Assembly: GCA_016710275.1 (NCBI GenBank)
Contig: JADJXS010000001.1
Span: 124,001-188,000 of the forward strand
Direction of reading: 5' to 3'
DNA: 64,000 bases
Origin: Phycisphaerales bacterium
GTDB lineage: Bacteria > Planctomycetota > Phycisphaerae > UBA1845 > Fen-1342
Position numbers and translations under genes: made by a program. The notes under the pieces are model-generated. The model had not been told where the DNA came from. It worked only from the letters and a program-made list of their open reading frames with translations, and did no database searches. Shown piece after piece: positions 17,013 to 26,462 of this stretch; within the stretch, counting starts at the first letter, position 1, and every line of letters starts with the position of its first letter.

Positions 17013-18272
17013 TCACGCCGCCGCGCGGCGCGGTCGCGTCGCCATCGGCGGGGCCGCCGCCGTCGGCGCCAACACCGGCGAACCCGCATCGCTCGCGGAA
17101 TTCACCACCGCAGCAACTCCCGATTCCGCAACTCCCACGCGCTCCGCCACCGTCGCCGTCTCATACCCCCAGACCGACAGCAGTTGATCCGTCGTCGCAT
17201 CCAGACCGAAGCGCGACGCATGCACCCGCGCCGCAGCCCCCAGCGCCGGCAGCCGCGCCGCATCCCCCAGCAGCCGCAACAGCGAATCAGCCATCTCCCC
17301 CGGGTCGCCCGCAGCGAACGAATAACGCGACAGCTCCGGCGCCGCCGCCTCCAGCGGTCCCGGCAGCCGCGAGACCGCCACCGGCACACCCGCACACTGC
17401 GCCTCGACAGCCGCCAGCCCGAACCCCTCCGACACGCTCGGCAGCGTGAAGGCGTCCATCGCCGCCAGGTACGGCCCCACATCCGCCTGCTGCCCGGCGA
17501 AGATCACGCGCTCCTGCAAGCCCAGTTCGGCAACCCGGGCGCGGACCTGCCCCTCCAGCGGCCCCGCCCCCACCAGCAGGAAGCGCACGTCCGGGCGCTG
17601 CGCGATGACGCGCTGCGCCGCCTCGATCAGCCCCAGGTGGTTCTTCTGCCAGACGAACCGCCCCACGTGCCCGATCACCGGCGCATCCGCGGGAATGCCC
17701 AGCGCGCGCCGCACGGCGCCGCCGTCCGCCTCGGCGCCGAACCGCCCCAGGTCGATGCCGCAGCGCACGACGCACATCCGCGAATCAGTGGCCCATTCCC
17801 GCGGGAACCAGCTCTTGAGCGCCGCCCACGAACAGCCCACGATCGCGGTCGCGTCGCGCAATACGTATCGCCGGATCCAGGCGTGATAGGCGCGGCGCTT
17901 CCAGTCATTCCGATGCCCGGCCGAGACGTTGTGATAATGAGCAATGCGGACCGGAATCCCGATCCGCCGCGCGGCCGTCAGCATCGGCCCGGCAAAGTCC
18001 CCGGCGTGATTGTGAATCACGTCGTAGCGCCCCTGGCGGCGCAGCGCGGCTTCAAACCGGGCCACGAACTTCAGCGGGTTCTTGTAGAGCGGGCAGTGCC
18101 ACACCCGGCAGCCCAGCGCCTCGACCGCGGGGATCAGATCCCCGTTCGGCGTATCGAACACACACACGTCCACCTGCACGTCGGGGTGACGCAGGGAACG
18201 CAGGAAGTTCACCAGGGCTGATTCGATCCCCCCGCCGGAATTCAGCGACGCCACCGCAACAAGCGCCCGCAT
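17013..18272 (-). CDS. Glycosyltransferase family 4 protein
   Basis: 419 residues, GT-B fold. The N-terminal donor half has the GGGIESAL loop near residue 14 and DVIHNHAGDFAG near 85. The C-terminal half has VGRFVWQKNHLGLIEAA near 205 and the nucleotide-sugar site PSVSEGFGLAAVEAQCAGVP near 285 with the EX7E motif of GT4 enzymes. It is close to EpsF-type transferases that extend exopolysaccharides. AGGAG lies 6 nt before the ATG. The last 35 residues are low-complexity, and the final MATRPRRAAA is encoded inside sequence shared with the region after palindrome block 1, so the original C-terminus may have been replaced by a repeat-borne tail. Confidence 0.85.
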   Translation of the reverse strand: MRALVAVASLNSGGGIESALVNFLRSLRHPDVQVDVCVFDTPNGDLIPAVEALGCRVWHCPLYKNPLKFVARFEAALRRQGRYDVIHNHAGDFAGPMLTAARRIGIPVRIAHYHNVSAGHRNDWKRRAYHAWIRRYVLRDATAIVGCSWAALKSWFPREWATDSRMCVVRCGIDLGRFGAEADGGAVRRALGIPADAPVIGHVGRFVWQKNHLGLIEAAQRVIAQRPDVRFLLVGAGPLEGQVRARVAELGLQERVIFAGQQADVGPYLAAMDAFTLPSVSEGFGLAAVEAQCAGVPVAVSRLPGPLEAAAPELSRYSFAAGDPGEMADSLLRLLGDAARLPALGAAARVHASRFGLDATTDQLLSVWGYETATVAERVGVAESGVAAVVNSASDAGSPVLAPTAAAPPMATRPRRAAA

Positions 18273-18811
18273 GGTCCGCTCCTGCCTGTTCGCTCCGCGA
18301 GTCCCTTCGCTGCCAGGTTGGCAGTCGGCGGACCCCGCGCAGGGGGACGCGACCGGCTCCCGATAGGTCTATGGAGCCGAATTCTCGGATTTCCACCCCG
18401 AGGGTCGAGAAAATGCGGTCTCTATGGTGAAAAGCGGGTTTTTATTTCGGACACTGCCGTGCCGGAACCGGTTGGCGGTTGGCAGGTCCGGCAGGCGAAG
18501 GCACCGTTCGCCCCCTGGCGTCAGCCCTCTCCCGACGGATCAGCGCCTACGATCGCTTTGCCGACGACCCAGTCGACGCGCCGACCCGCGTTCTGAGGCG
18601 GGCCGCTGAACTTGACGTTTCCACTCCTCGGGCGCACCTCGGAATTGCGACACGTTTCTCGGGGTTTCCGTATTAACCCCTGTAGCTCACTGTTCGCCCC
18701 GGTCCTCTCCGCTTCCGTCGCGCGGACGCGGGAGTGGCGGGCTCCTGCCGCCGTTTTGTTTACGCCGTCGCGTTCTCCATCCTGCAACCCTGCCGAAAAG
18801 GAGTATCTCCA
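18273..18811. other. Intergenic region between divergent genes
   Basis: 539 bp between the divergent GT4 and metalloprotease genes. No gene or RNA is recognised. It presumably holds both promoters; the only clear structure is the short inverted repeat GGGGTT-8 nt-AACCCC at about 18662-18681. Confidence 0.4.
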
Positions 18812-21800
18812 ATGCTGACCGGAAGAAACCTGTTGGCGGTCGCGGTGGCGATCGGCTTCGCGTACTCCGTACTCGCGGTCGAGCGGAACCCTGCTGATCC
18901 GCAGTCGCAGGACGCCCCCAGTATCGTCTTGGCCGTGGGAGGAGGGTCGGCCGCCTCCAGCGCGGACGACGGCTCGTCGCTTCCGGATTTCAACAAGGTG
19001 ACGGAGGGGATGGAGCGCCTCCGGCCGCAGGAAAAGAACTTCCTGACCCTCTGGCGCTTCGCCGCCGAGAGCCGGAAGAAGGGGAAGGATCCCGAGAGGC
19101 TCCTCGCCCAGATTCCATCTCAGCTCCTCGGGCAACAGTTCATGATCTCGACCAGTGTTTCCGGCGGCGGGTTCTTCACCGGTTTCCCGCTGGCGGAGAC
19201 CGTTGTCCGCTGGGAACTGCACGGCAGGCAGGTGCTGCTGATTGAGCCCGAAACGGGTTTCGTGGTTGACGAATCCAGGGAGGTCGCCGATGTCGTCGCG
19301 CGCACTTATCCGGAGCGCATCCGCATCGCGACACCGCTGATCACCAAGACCCCCAGCGGGGATCCAGTGATCGACCTGGGCGAACTGCTCAAGAGCGATT
19401 TCGCCGACATCGGCTGGATGATGTTTGATCCGGTCCGCATTAATCCCCAGCTTTCAAAATGGACTGCGGTCAAGCCATTCGAGCTAAACGTGGAAATCGG
19501 CGTCGAACTGGCCATCGCACAGACCGAGCCGGCGGGCGCGCACGAGAAAGTGCGCGTGCACTTCAGCTTCTGGTCACTCCCGAAAACCGACTATCGGCCC
19601 CGCGCGGCTGACAACCGCGTGGGCTACTTCCTGACGACGAATCGAGACTGGTCCAAGCCGGTGACCGAGCGCGACATCTTCAACCGCTATATCAACCGCT
19701 GGCACCTGGTGAAGCGCGACGCGTCGCTCCGGCAATGCGAACCCAGGAATCCCATCGTCTTCTACATCGAGAAGACGGTGCCGGTCCGCTATCGCCGGGC
19801 CGTTCGCGACGGCATCCTCGAATGGAACCGGGCATTCGAGAAGATCGGGTTTGTCAACGCGATCGAGGTTCGGCAGCAGACCGAAGACAACGAGTGGAAA
19901 GACCTCGACCCCGAAGACATGCGCTACAGCTTCATCCGCTGGATCGTGACCGGAGCCGGATTCGCAATGGGACCGTCGCGAGCCAACCCCTTCACGGGCC
20001 AGATTTACGATGCCGACATCATATTCGACGACGCGATGGTGCGCTACTTCGAGCAGGAAGCTCAGCGCATGTTGCCGGCAACCGCGGCAGCGATGAAGTT
20101 CAATGATCCGACCCTGAAGCGCTTTCTCGAGGCGAGTCCCGAGTGGCAACGCCCCGATCGTCCCTGGCAGCAGTTCGTCAGCGCGCGCGATGTGAAGGAA
20201 CGGGAGTTGCGCGAGCGGGCTCAGCGGCGTCTGCACCAGTGTGGCGACCACGCCTGCGACCACATGCAGGGCAAGCAACACCAGATGGCCCTTGGAAAGG
20301 CGGCACTCGCCGGCCAGCCGCCCGAGGTCATCGAGCGCTTCTTGTACGAAATGATCAAGGAAGTCGTGATGCACGAAGTCGGGCACACGCTCGGCCTGCG
20401 ACACAACTTCAAGGCCAGCTCGATCTACACGCTCGACGAGATCAAGCGCCGACGCACCACCGGCGAGGCAACCGTCGGCTCGGTAATGGACTACAACCCC
20501 GCGCTGTTGATAGGCAAGGATCCGCTCGATGGCGCCTTCATCACGCCGACCATCGGTCCTTACGACTACTGGGCCATCGAGTATGGATACCGTCCCCTCG
20601 ATGCCCACTACAAGAGCCCCGCCGGACCCGCGACGAGGGACGCCGGCGACGGCGCTGCCGGACGCGTCGCTTCACCCGACCTGGCGGCGGTGAACACCCC
20701 GCCGGGCGGGGAGGTCCGAACGTCACCCGGGGGCGCCGCGTCGAACCCCTCCGCCGACACTGACGGCGTGCCGGGGACGCCGTCCGGCGCAGCCCAATCG
20801 CCGAGCTTTCCTGCTCCGCCCGACGGCGAGGCGGCCATGCTTCGCGAGATCGCGAGCCGCGCTTCCGAACCGGAGCTTGCGTTCGCGACCGACGAGGACG
20901 CGACGTTTCTCGCCCCTGACCCGCTCGTCAACCGATTTGACGTCGGCCGCGACCCGATCGAGTGGGCCAAAGCCCGCGTTGAACTGGTCGACGCCCGCCT
21001 GGCCAACCTCCTCGATTGGGGCGTAAAGGAAAACGAAAGCTGGCACCACCTTCGCGGCACGTTCATCACGCTCTGGTTCGAAAAGGCGATCGTGATGGAC
21101 TATGTCGGTCGGATCATCGGCGGCCAGTATTTCCACCGCACCAATCGCGGTGACCCGAGTGCCCCGCCGCCCTTTGTCAACGTGGATCCCGACATGCAGC
21201 GAAGGGCGCTGCGGTTCATCGCCGACTCCATCTACCGGGACGGATATTTCGCAGCGCCTGCCGACGTCCTCAATCACCTCGCACCGCCACGATGGTGGCA
21301 CGAGGGCGCGATGGTCAGCTTCGTGCTCGACATGCCCGTGCACGAGTTCATCGCGGTCCTGCAGTGGTGGAACCTCTTCGATCGGCTGTTTCCGACGACG
21401 CTGCAGCGAATTCAGGACAACGAATTGCGCTCGACCGACGCAAACAAACTCACGTTCGCGGAGTATCTCACCACGCTACAGAATGCGGTCTGGGCCGACG
21501 CCGTTGACCCCCAGCGCCTCACCCAGGGCAAGTGGGACGATTCCAGGCCGTTCATTTCCAGCACCCGCCGATCGCTGCAGCGCGAGTATCTCGGGCTGGT
21601 CGAGCCGCTGGTACGCCAGCGGCCGGGCCGCGTGCTGTCGAACGATGTGCATGGGATGCTGACGCACGCGCTACGAAAACTCTCGGCGCAGTTGGAGGGC
21701 ATGCAGTCGGCCGGCACGCCGGATTTTGCGTCGCAGGCGCACCTGGTCGAGTGCAAGCAGCGCATTGACCGCATGCTCGCCGCGCAATTGAACGAGTTTC

Positions 21801-21814
21801 AGCCGATGCGGTAG
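18812..21814 (+). CDS. Secreted zinc-dependent metalloprotease (DUF5117-type)
   Basis: 1000 residues from the ATG at 18812, which follows AAGGAG by 9 nt and gives a signal sequence (LLAVAVAIGFAYSVLA). The zinc site is HEVGHTLGLRHNF near residue 520, the extended HExxHxxGxxH metzincin-like form, with a downstream SVMDYNPA Met-turn near 560. This order, with an N-terminal beta-rich region containing FMISTSVSGGG, fits the large bacterial zinc-dependent metalloproteases with DUF5117 and DUF4953. Residues about 605-685 form a low-complexity insertion rich in Pro, Gly, Ala and Ser that interrupts the catalytic domain after the Met-turn. The substrate is unknown; it is presumably periplasmic or exported. 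Confidence 0.85.
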   Translation: MLTGRNLLAVAVAIGFAYSVLAVERNPADPQSQDAPSIVLAVGGGSAASSADDGSSLPDFNKVTEGMERLRPQEKNFLTLWRFAAESRKKGKDPERLLAQIPSQLLGQQFMISTSVSGGGFFTGFPLAETVVRWELHGRQVLLIEPETGFVVDESREVADVVARTYPERIRIATPLITKTPSGDPVIDLGELLKSDFADIGWMMFDPVRINPQLSKWTAVKPFELNVEIGVELAIAQTEPAGAHEKVRVHFSFWSLPKTDYRPRAADNRVGYFLTTNRDWSKPVTERDIFNRYINRWHLVKRDASLRQCEPRNPIVFYIEKTVPVRYRRAVRDGILEWNRAFEKIGFVNAIEVRQQTEDNEWKDLDPEDMRYSFIRWIVTGAGFAMGPSRANPFTGQIYDADIIFDDAMVRYFEQEAQRMLPATAAAMKFNDPTLKRFLEASPEWQRPDRPWQQFVSARDVKERELRERAQRRLHQCGDHACDHMQGKQHQMALGKAALAGQPPEVIERFLYEMIKEVVMHEVGHTLGLRHNFKASSIYTLDEIKRRRTTGEATVGSVMDYNPALLIGKDPLDGAFITPTIGPYDYWAIEYGYRPLDAHYKSPAGPATRDAGDGAAGRVASPDLAAVNTPPGGEVRTSPGGAASNPSADTDGVPGTPSGAAQSPSFPAPPDGEAAMLREIASRASEPELAFATDEDATFLAPDPLVNRFDVGRDPIEWAKARVELVDARLANLLDWGVKENESWHHLRGTFITLWFEKAIVMDYVGRIIGGQYFHRTNRGDPSAPPPFVNVDPDMQRRALRFIADSIYRDGYFAAPADVLNHLAPPRWWHEGAMVSFVLDMPVHEFIAVLQWWNLFDRLFPTTLQRIQDNELRSTDANKLTFAEYLTTLQNAVWADAVDPQRLTQGKWDDSRPFISSTRRSLQREYLGLVEPLVRQRPGRVLSNDVHGMLTHALRKLSAQLEGMQSAGTPDFASQAHLVECKQRIDRMLAAQLNEFQPMR

Positions 21815-21960
21815 TGCTGATCCTGAGTCCCGCCAACCATAGGGCATGCGAGGCCGGCCGGCGTGCGCTCCCCACTCGAGCGACTCCCCACGGCCTCACC
21901 TGCCCTGCCTCGCCATGAATGGCGACGAGTTCATGCCGTGCCGGGACCGCTCATTACGGT

Positions 21961-24021
21961 CTACTCAATCCGCAGGATGAACCGCAACGCCTCCATCTGC
22001 CGCTTCGCCCAGTCCTGCGGCTGCTCCGAGCCGGCCTGCGGCACATCCGTGAATCTCGCATTGACCCCGGATTGACCCAGCTCGTCCGCGACGCGCTCGC
22101 TGATCGCCCGGCGGCGGTCCAGCTCCCCCGAGAACAGCACCACCCGCAACGACTCCGGCTGCTCCGTGGCAATTCGAAGCTGGTCGAAATCGGGAAGGTC
22201 CAGGCTCCAGAGCAGCGCCCCGGCATACTTTCGCCCGCCGGATATCGCGGTAATCACCGCCGCCGCGGCGCCCTGCCCCACACCCGCCAGCACGATCCGC
22301 TCGTCATCCACCGTCACATGCTGCCGCGCCATCGCTACCGCGACGTCCACCGCCTTGGTTGCGCCGGTCGTGTCGATCCCCACCGGCGTCCCCGGCGAGC
22401 CGTCCGCCGCCGGCGGGGCCACATCCCAGGTGAACGCGCCGCAGCTTGCCAGCGGCGTGCAGCCGCGCATCACCACGACGACATACCCCACGCTGTCCGC
22501 CGCCGCCCGCCACATCGGCAGGAAGCCCTGCGGGTTGCCGCCCCGGTCATGAAACGCGATCAAGAGCGCCGCGGGCTTGCTGCGATCCAGCGTCGGCGGG
22601 ACATAGACAAGCTGCCGCTCGTCGCTGACCTCTGAAGCGCGTCGCAGCACCCGCGCAAAATCCCGGTCGCCGTGCAGCCGCGCGAAGGCCGGGTCTCGCA
22701 CAATCGCGATGCCGTCGCACCAGCCGTACTCGACCGCCTCCGCCAGCGCGTTGAGCGCCGGTCGGGCGTCATCCAGATATCCGTACATCCGCGCCAGGTT
22801 GTAGCGAACCAGGCACTCCGTCGGCGTCAGCGCCGCCAGGTGCTCATAGGCTTCCGCCGCACGCCGCCACTCCTGCGCCGCCTCTGCGCCCAGCGCCTCG
22901 CTCCACAGCCGGTCAAACGTCTGCTTCCACTCGCTGTCGCGCCGCGGCTCAGGTGCCGCCGCCGACGCACCGGAGGAGGAAGCCCCACCCGATCCAGCGG
23001 CGCCCGCCGCTGGCGCGCTTCCCGAATCGCCGCCGGCACGCTCGACCGGGCAGGACTCATCGCGCGACCACTCGGAGAAGCTGCCGTAGTAGTTCGACAC
23101 CTCGCCGAACCCGGCCTCGACCGCCGCCAGCGCCGCCAGCGCCGAGCGGCCGCCGCTCTGGCAATGCGCGATGATCGGCCGCCCGGGATCAAATCCGGCA
23201 CCCAGCATCATCCGACGCAATTCCGCGCCCGGACGCAACATTCCACGCTCATCGAGCAGATCCGAATGCGGCAGATGCACCGCACCCGGCACATGCCCGC
23301 CACGCGGGTTTATTCGCAGGTCGGCCCCTTCAAACTCCCCGCGCGTCCGCGCATCCCACACCTGCGGCCGCGCTGCCGACGGACCATCCCTGCCGCCGGC
23401 CGCCTCAGCCACGGACTTCACATCCCCCTTTTTCGCCAGCCCGACCGCTCCGCGCTTCTCCGCCGCCGGCGGCTCGAAGCGGCGCGGCTCGACCGCCTGC
23501 GGCGGCCCCGCGACCAGCCGATCCGCACCGGCGCTGCCGCGCAGCGCCGGGTACCCGCCGTTGGCGATGCGGACGTTCCGCATGCCGTGGGTCTGAAGCA
23601 AAAACCAGATGCGGGCCGCTTCCGTCATCTCCCCACCGTCGCAGATCACCACCGGCGCGCGGCCGTCGATTCCGGCACGGCCGATTCGCTCCGCCCAGTC
23701 GGCGCGATCCTCCATTCCGGCGGCCGCGGCCGCCACCCACTCGGCGCGGTTGAGCCACACCGATCCGCGGATGTGCTCTCGCTCGAATTCGGCCTGCGGA
23801 CGGACGTCGATCAGCAGCGGCGCAGCGCCGGCTGCGACCACCGTGACCGGATCCGCCACGAAGCTCGTCGGGGCGGGCGCATCGCGCCGCGCATCGCAGG
23901 CGGTCAACAGAAAGCCGACGGCCGTGAGCAGCGCAGCGCAGAGCGTCGAGCCGCGGGCGGCAACGCGAACGGCACAACGAGGGGAAACTCCGGGATTCGA
24001 CCGGCCGGGACGGGTCTGCAT
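21961..24021 (-). CDS. Lipoprotein with two rhodanese domains and a degenerate alpha/beta hydrolase domain
   Basis: 686 residues. A lipoprotein signal ends at Cys42 (LLTAC). A first rhodanese domain follows (LLIDVRPQAEFEREHIRG, residue 69 on; VVICDGGEM with Cys127), then a second (HVPGAVHLPHSD; IIAHCQSGGRSA with its own Cys), as in two-domain sulfurtransferases. A linker rich in Ser, Gly and Ala leads to a TPR-like stretch (residues about 375-450). The last 230 residues resemble esterase-type alpha/beta hydrolases, but the nucleophile motif reads GVGQG instead of GxSxG, so the catalytic Ser is Gly. I see no other example of this fusion in memory. It is probably a membrane-anchored periplasmic sulfur-transfer protein whose last domain binds rather than cleaves. 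Confidence 0.78.
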   Translation of the reverse strand: MQTRPGRSNPGVSPRCAVRVAARGSTLCAALLTAVGFLLTACDARRDAPAPTSFVADPVTVVAAGAAPLLIDVRPQAEFEREHIRGSVWLNRAEWVAAAAAGMEDRADWAERIGRAGIDGRAPVVICDGGEMTEAARIWFLLQTHGMRNVRIANGGYPALRGSAGADRLVAGPPQAVEPRRFEPPAAEKRGAVGLAKKGDVKSVAEAAGGRDGPSAARPQVWDARTRGEFEGADLRINPRGGHVPGAVHLPHSDLLDERGMLRPGAELRRMMLGAGFDPGRPIIAHCQSGGRSALAALAAVEAGFGEVSNYYGSFSEWSRDESCPVERAGGDSGSAPAAGAAGSGGASSSGASAAAPEPRRDSEWKQTFDRLWSEALGAEAAQEWRRAAEAYEHLAALTPTECLVRYNLARMYGYLDDARPALNALAEAVEYGWCDGIAIVRDPAFARLHGDRDFARVLRRASEVSDERQLVYVPPTLDRSKPAALLIAFHDRGGNPQGFLPMWRAAADSVGYVVVVMRGCTPLASCGAFTWDVAPPAADGSPGTPVGIDTTGATKAVDVAVAMARQHVTVDDERIVLAGVGQGAAAAVITAISGGRKYAGALLWSLDLPDFDQLRIATEQPESLRVVLFSGELDRRRAISERVADELGQSGVNARFTDVPQAGSEQPQDWAKRQMEALRFILRIE

Positions 24022-24434
24022 GTTTGTGAGACTCCTGCATTCGAAGCGCGAGGTGCGGCTGAGAGGGCCAGCCGCACGGACCGGAAAGTGTATCCGCCTC
24101 CCACGGCCGCGGCCCGCCGTCGCCGTAACCGATTGCGATCCATTGAGATGCCGCAGGCTGGGGGTCCGGCCGGTCCGGCTCCGAGCCTGCCCGGCCGGCT
24201 GTCAGCCCGCCGGCAAAATTCCCCATGCAATTTTCCCCGCTGCGCGTGAGTGATCCGATTAATCGGCGCTTGAGGGAGAGTCCGAGCGTGTCCGTTGTGC
24301 TACGATGCGGCCTTGAAACCGGCCATTGGCCGGGGTCGCACGTCGCGTAGTTCTTCGGTCACATCGAGTACACGTCGCCGGGCAGCGGGCCGCGGCGCGA
24401 TGGTTGGTTCGGAATACCGAAAGGACGCTCACCC
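24022..24434. other. Intergenic region between divergent genes
   Basis: 413 bp between the rhodanese lipoprotein and the coiled-coil protein genes. No gene is recognised. TACGAT at 24301 resembles a -10 element for the plus-strand gene but lacks a matching -35. Confidence 0.35.
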
Positions 24435-25262
24435 ATGAAACGCGGAATGTGCATCATCCTGGTTGGCCTCGTGGCGAGCAGCGCTGTCTTCGCCCAGAAC
24501 CGCGCCGTGAGCCGCGCCAGCGCCCGGCTCAGCGACGCGTACATCAGGATCTCGGCGCAGCAGTACACCGAGGCGCTGGCAGACCTGTCCTGGTGCTATG
24601 ACGAGGGCGCGAAGGAAGACCCGCGGTTTGAGTCGCTGCGGAACACACTCGTGCTGGACGCAATCGTGGGCCTCTGCCCCGTGCTGCCGGAGGCGATCAC
24701 GCTGCTCGAGGCCAAGCGCGAGAAGTGGACGCAGGAAGTCGGCGACCCGCCCAAGGTCGACCAGCACTTCTTCGACCTGCTGGCCCTCAACCGGGCGCTG
24801 GAGGACGAAAAAGCCAACGAGATGCTGCTGAGCCGCGCCGCCAACACCGGCGCGATCCAGAAGTTCTCCGGCCGCACGCTGACCTCCACCCCGCCGGCCG
24901 CGCCCAAGAGCATCGCGATTCGCGACATCAAGTCGCGCGTCGAGTCCGTCCGCAACGAACTGGCCGTCAAGCCGTGCGCGTCCGCTCGCGCCAAGCTCGA
25001 CGCGGCGAAGGTCGCGGCCGAGGCGGATGCCAAGCGCGCCGCCGAGGAACAGGCCAAGCTCCAGTCCCAGATCTCGACGCTGCGGGAGCAGCTCGACAAG
25101 CTCTCTCCCGAGGAACAGGATCACCTGATCACGAAGATGCGCGACCTGGTTCGCCAGTTGCGCGACGAGGTGCAGACCCGCGCCGCGCAGCTCTCCCGCG
25201 AAATCGCCTTCTACGCCGACCTGGTGAAGTGGTGTGAGAGCCAGAAGGAGGAGAAGAAATAG
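24435..25262 (+). CDS. Secreted coiled-coil protein of unknown function
   Basis: 275 residues. A signal peptide (residues 1-20, ending AVFAQ) precedes a helical domain with a TPR-like pattern (ISAQQYTEALADLSWCYDEG near 38). A helical coiled coil follows from about residue 165 to 260, with Ala- and Glu-rich heptads and a LDKLSPEEQDHLITKMRDL segment. Four Cys residues could form disulfides. No family is recognised. AAAGGACG lies just upstream of the ATG. It stands alone; a rhomboid-like gene follows after 210 nt with its own promoter-like hexamer. Confidence 0.65.
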   Translation: MKRGMCIILVGLVASSAVFAQNRAVSRASARLSDAYIRISAQQYTEALADLSWCYDEGAKEDPRFESLRNTLVLDAIVGLCPVLPEAITLLEAKREKWTQEVGDPPKVDQHFFDLLALNRALEDEKANEMLLSRAANTGAIQKFSGRTLTSTPPAAPKSIAIRDIKSRVESVRNELAVKPCASARAKLDAAKVAAEADAKRAAEEQAKLQSQISTLREQLDKLSPEEQDHLITKMRDLVRQLRDEVQTRAAQLSREIAFYADLVKWCESQKEEKK

Positions 25263-25406
25263 CCGAATCCAGCCTTCCGCGTTCGCACGCAGCGCCCCGC
25301 GGTCGCGCGTGCGATTGACACCGATCCAGAGTCTCCGACCGGGGCGCTTCCGGCCGCATCCGTGCGGTCCCGGGAGCGCCCCTCCTTTTTCCGCTCCCCT
25401 CACCGC

Positions 25407-25412
25407 TACAAT
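25407..25412 (+). promoter_or_regulatory. Predicted -10 element of the rhomboid-like gene cluster
   Basis: TACAAT in the context GCTACAATCG, 60 nt before the rhomboid-like ATG. The same GCTACAATCGACC context occurs before the TMTC-like gene on the other strand. No strong -35 is seen. Confidence 0.35.
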
Positions 25413-25472
25413 CGACCAGTCGGGCGGCGGAGCGCAACAACCGCCGCCGACGGCCAAGCGAGGCGCAGCGGC

Positions 25473-26414
25473 ATGGGCTGGCAGGATCGCGATTACTCGC
25501 ACCCCTGGGAACGCTGGGAGAACGACCAGCAGTCTCAGCACCGTCGCCCGCGCCTCCCGCGCAGCAGCCCCGTCGCCATCGGCCTGATCGGCCTGCACCT
25601 GGCGACGTGGGTGCTGATGCTGATGTTCCAGTCGGACGCCTCCGGCGCCGGCATTCCGCAGCGACTGGCGATCAGCGAAAAGTCCGCCGAACCCTACGCC
25701 GTGCTCACTCACGCCTACGCGACGGTCAACCCGTTCAGCGTGCTGTTCAACTGCCTGCTGCTCTGGCTGCTGGGCGCACACATCGTCGATCGCGTCGGGC
25801 CGCGGGCCGCGTGGCTCACCTATCTGGCCGGAAATCTGACCGCCGGACTGGCCGGGCTGGTGGTCGCCCGCGGCGCGCCCGGGCTGGCCACTCTGCCGCT
25901 CGATGTTCCCACCGGCGCACTCTCGGCCTGGCTGATGACTCTGTGGTTTTCCGCCCGGTTCGAGGGAGTGGTCCTCGGCAGCCGGTTTGTTCCGGCGCGA
26001 ACGCTGATCGCCGCCATCTTCATCGTCGCGACTCTCCTGATGCTGGCTTTCAATCGCGCAGGAGGGGTGATGCTCACCTGTGCGTCGGTCGCCGGCCTGG
26101 CCGGCGCGCCGCTGGGAGCCTCGATCGGGCGGCTGCTTTCGAGCTTCGGCCGCCCGCGGCTCCGGCTCCGCACGGAAGTGGATCACGCCCGACCCCGCCC
26201 GTCGCGACGCGCTGCGACCGCCGTGCGCCCGTCGATTCCGCCGCACATCGCCGAAGGCGCGGACCCGATCGTCGCCGCCGCGCCGGACGTTCCCAATGTG
26301 GACGACATCCTCGAGAAAATCCGTCGCGACGGACGCGGCGCCCTGACTCCCGAGGATCTCGAACGACTCGAGGCGGCCACGCAGGCGCTGCAGCGCCGCC
26401 CCGGGCGACGCTGA
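25473..26414 (+). CDS. Rhomboid-like membrane protein, probably catalytically inactive
   Basis: 313 residues from the ATG at 25473. Six membrane segments between about residues 35 and 220 follow the rhomboid plan: a VLFNCLLLWLLG segment equals the HxxxN helix (the His is Ser here), a PTGALSAWL segment equals the GxSG helix, and a last helix CASVAGLAGAPLGASIG should hold the catalytic His but has none. With His absent, proteolysis by a Ser-His dyad is unlikely. The C-terminal 30 residues (VDDILEKIRRDGRGALTPED) match the short helical tail seen after many bacterial rhomboids. It may act as an iRhom- or derlin-like binding protein. It heads a co-directional run with the Cys-rich, YlbF and GT39 genes. 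Confidence 0.68.
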   Translation: MGWQDRDYSHPWERWENDQQSQHRRPRLPRSSPVAIGLIGLHLATWVLMLMFQSDASGAGIPQRLAISEKSAEPYAVLTHAYATVNPFSVLFNCLLLWLLGAHIVDRVGPRAAWLTYLAGNLTAGLAGLVVARGAPGLATLPLDVPTGALSAWLMTLWFSARFEGVVLGSRFVPARTLIAAIFIVATLLMLAFNRAGGVMLTCASVAGLAGAPLGASIGRLLSSFGRPRLRLRTEVDHARPRPSRRAATAVRPSIPPHIAEGADPIVAAAPDVPNVDDILEKIRRDGRGALTPEDLERLEAATQALQRRPGRR

Positions 26415-26462
26415 TCGCAACCATCGCCGGGCCGATTCACACGGCCCCGTCGGAGACCGCTC

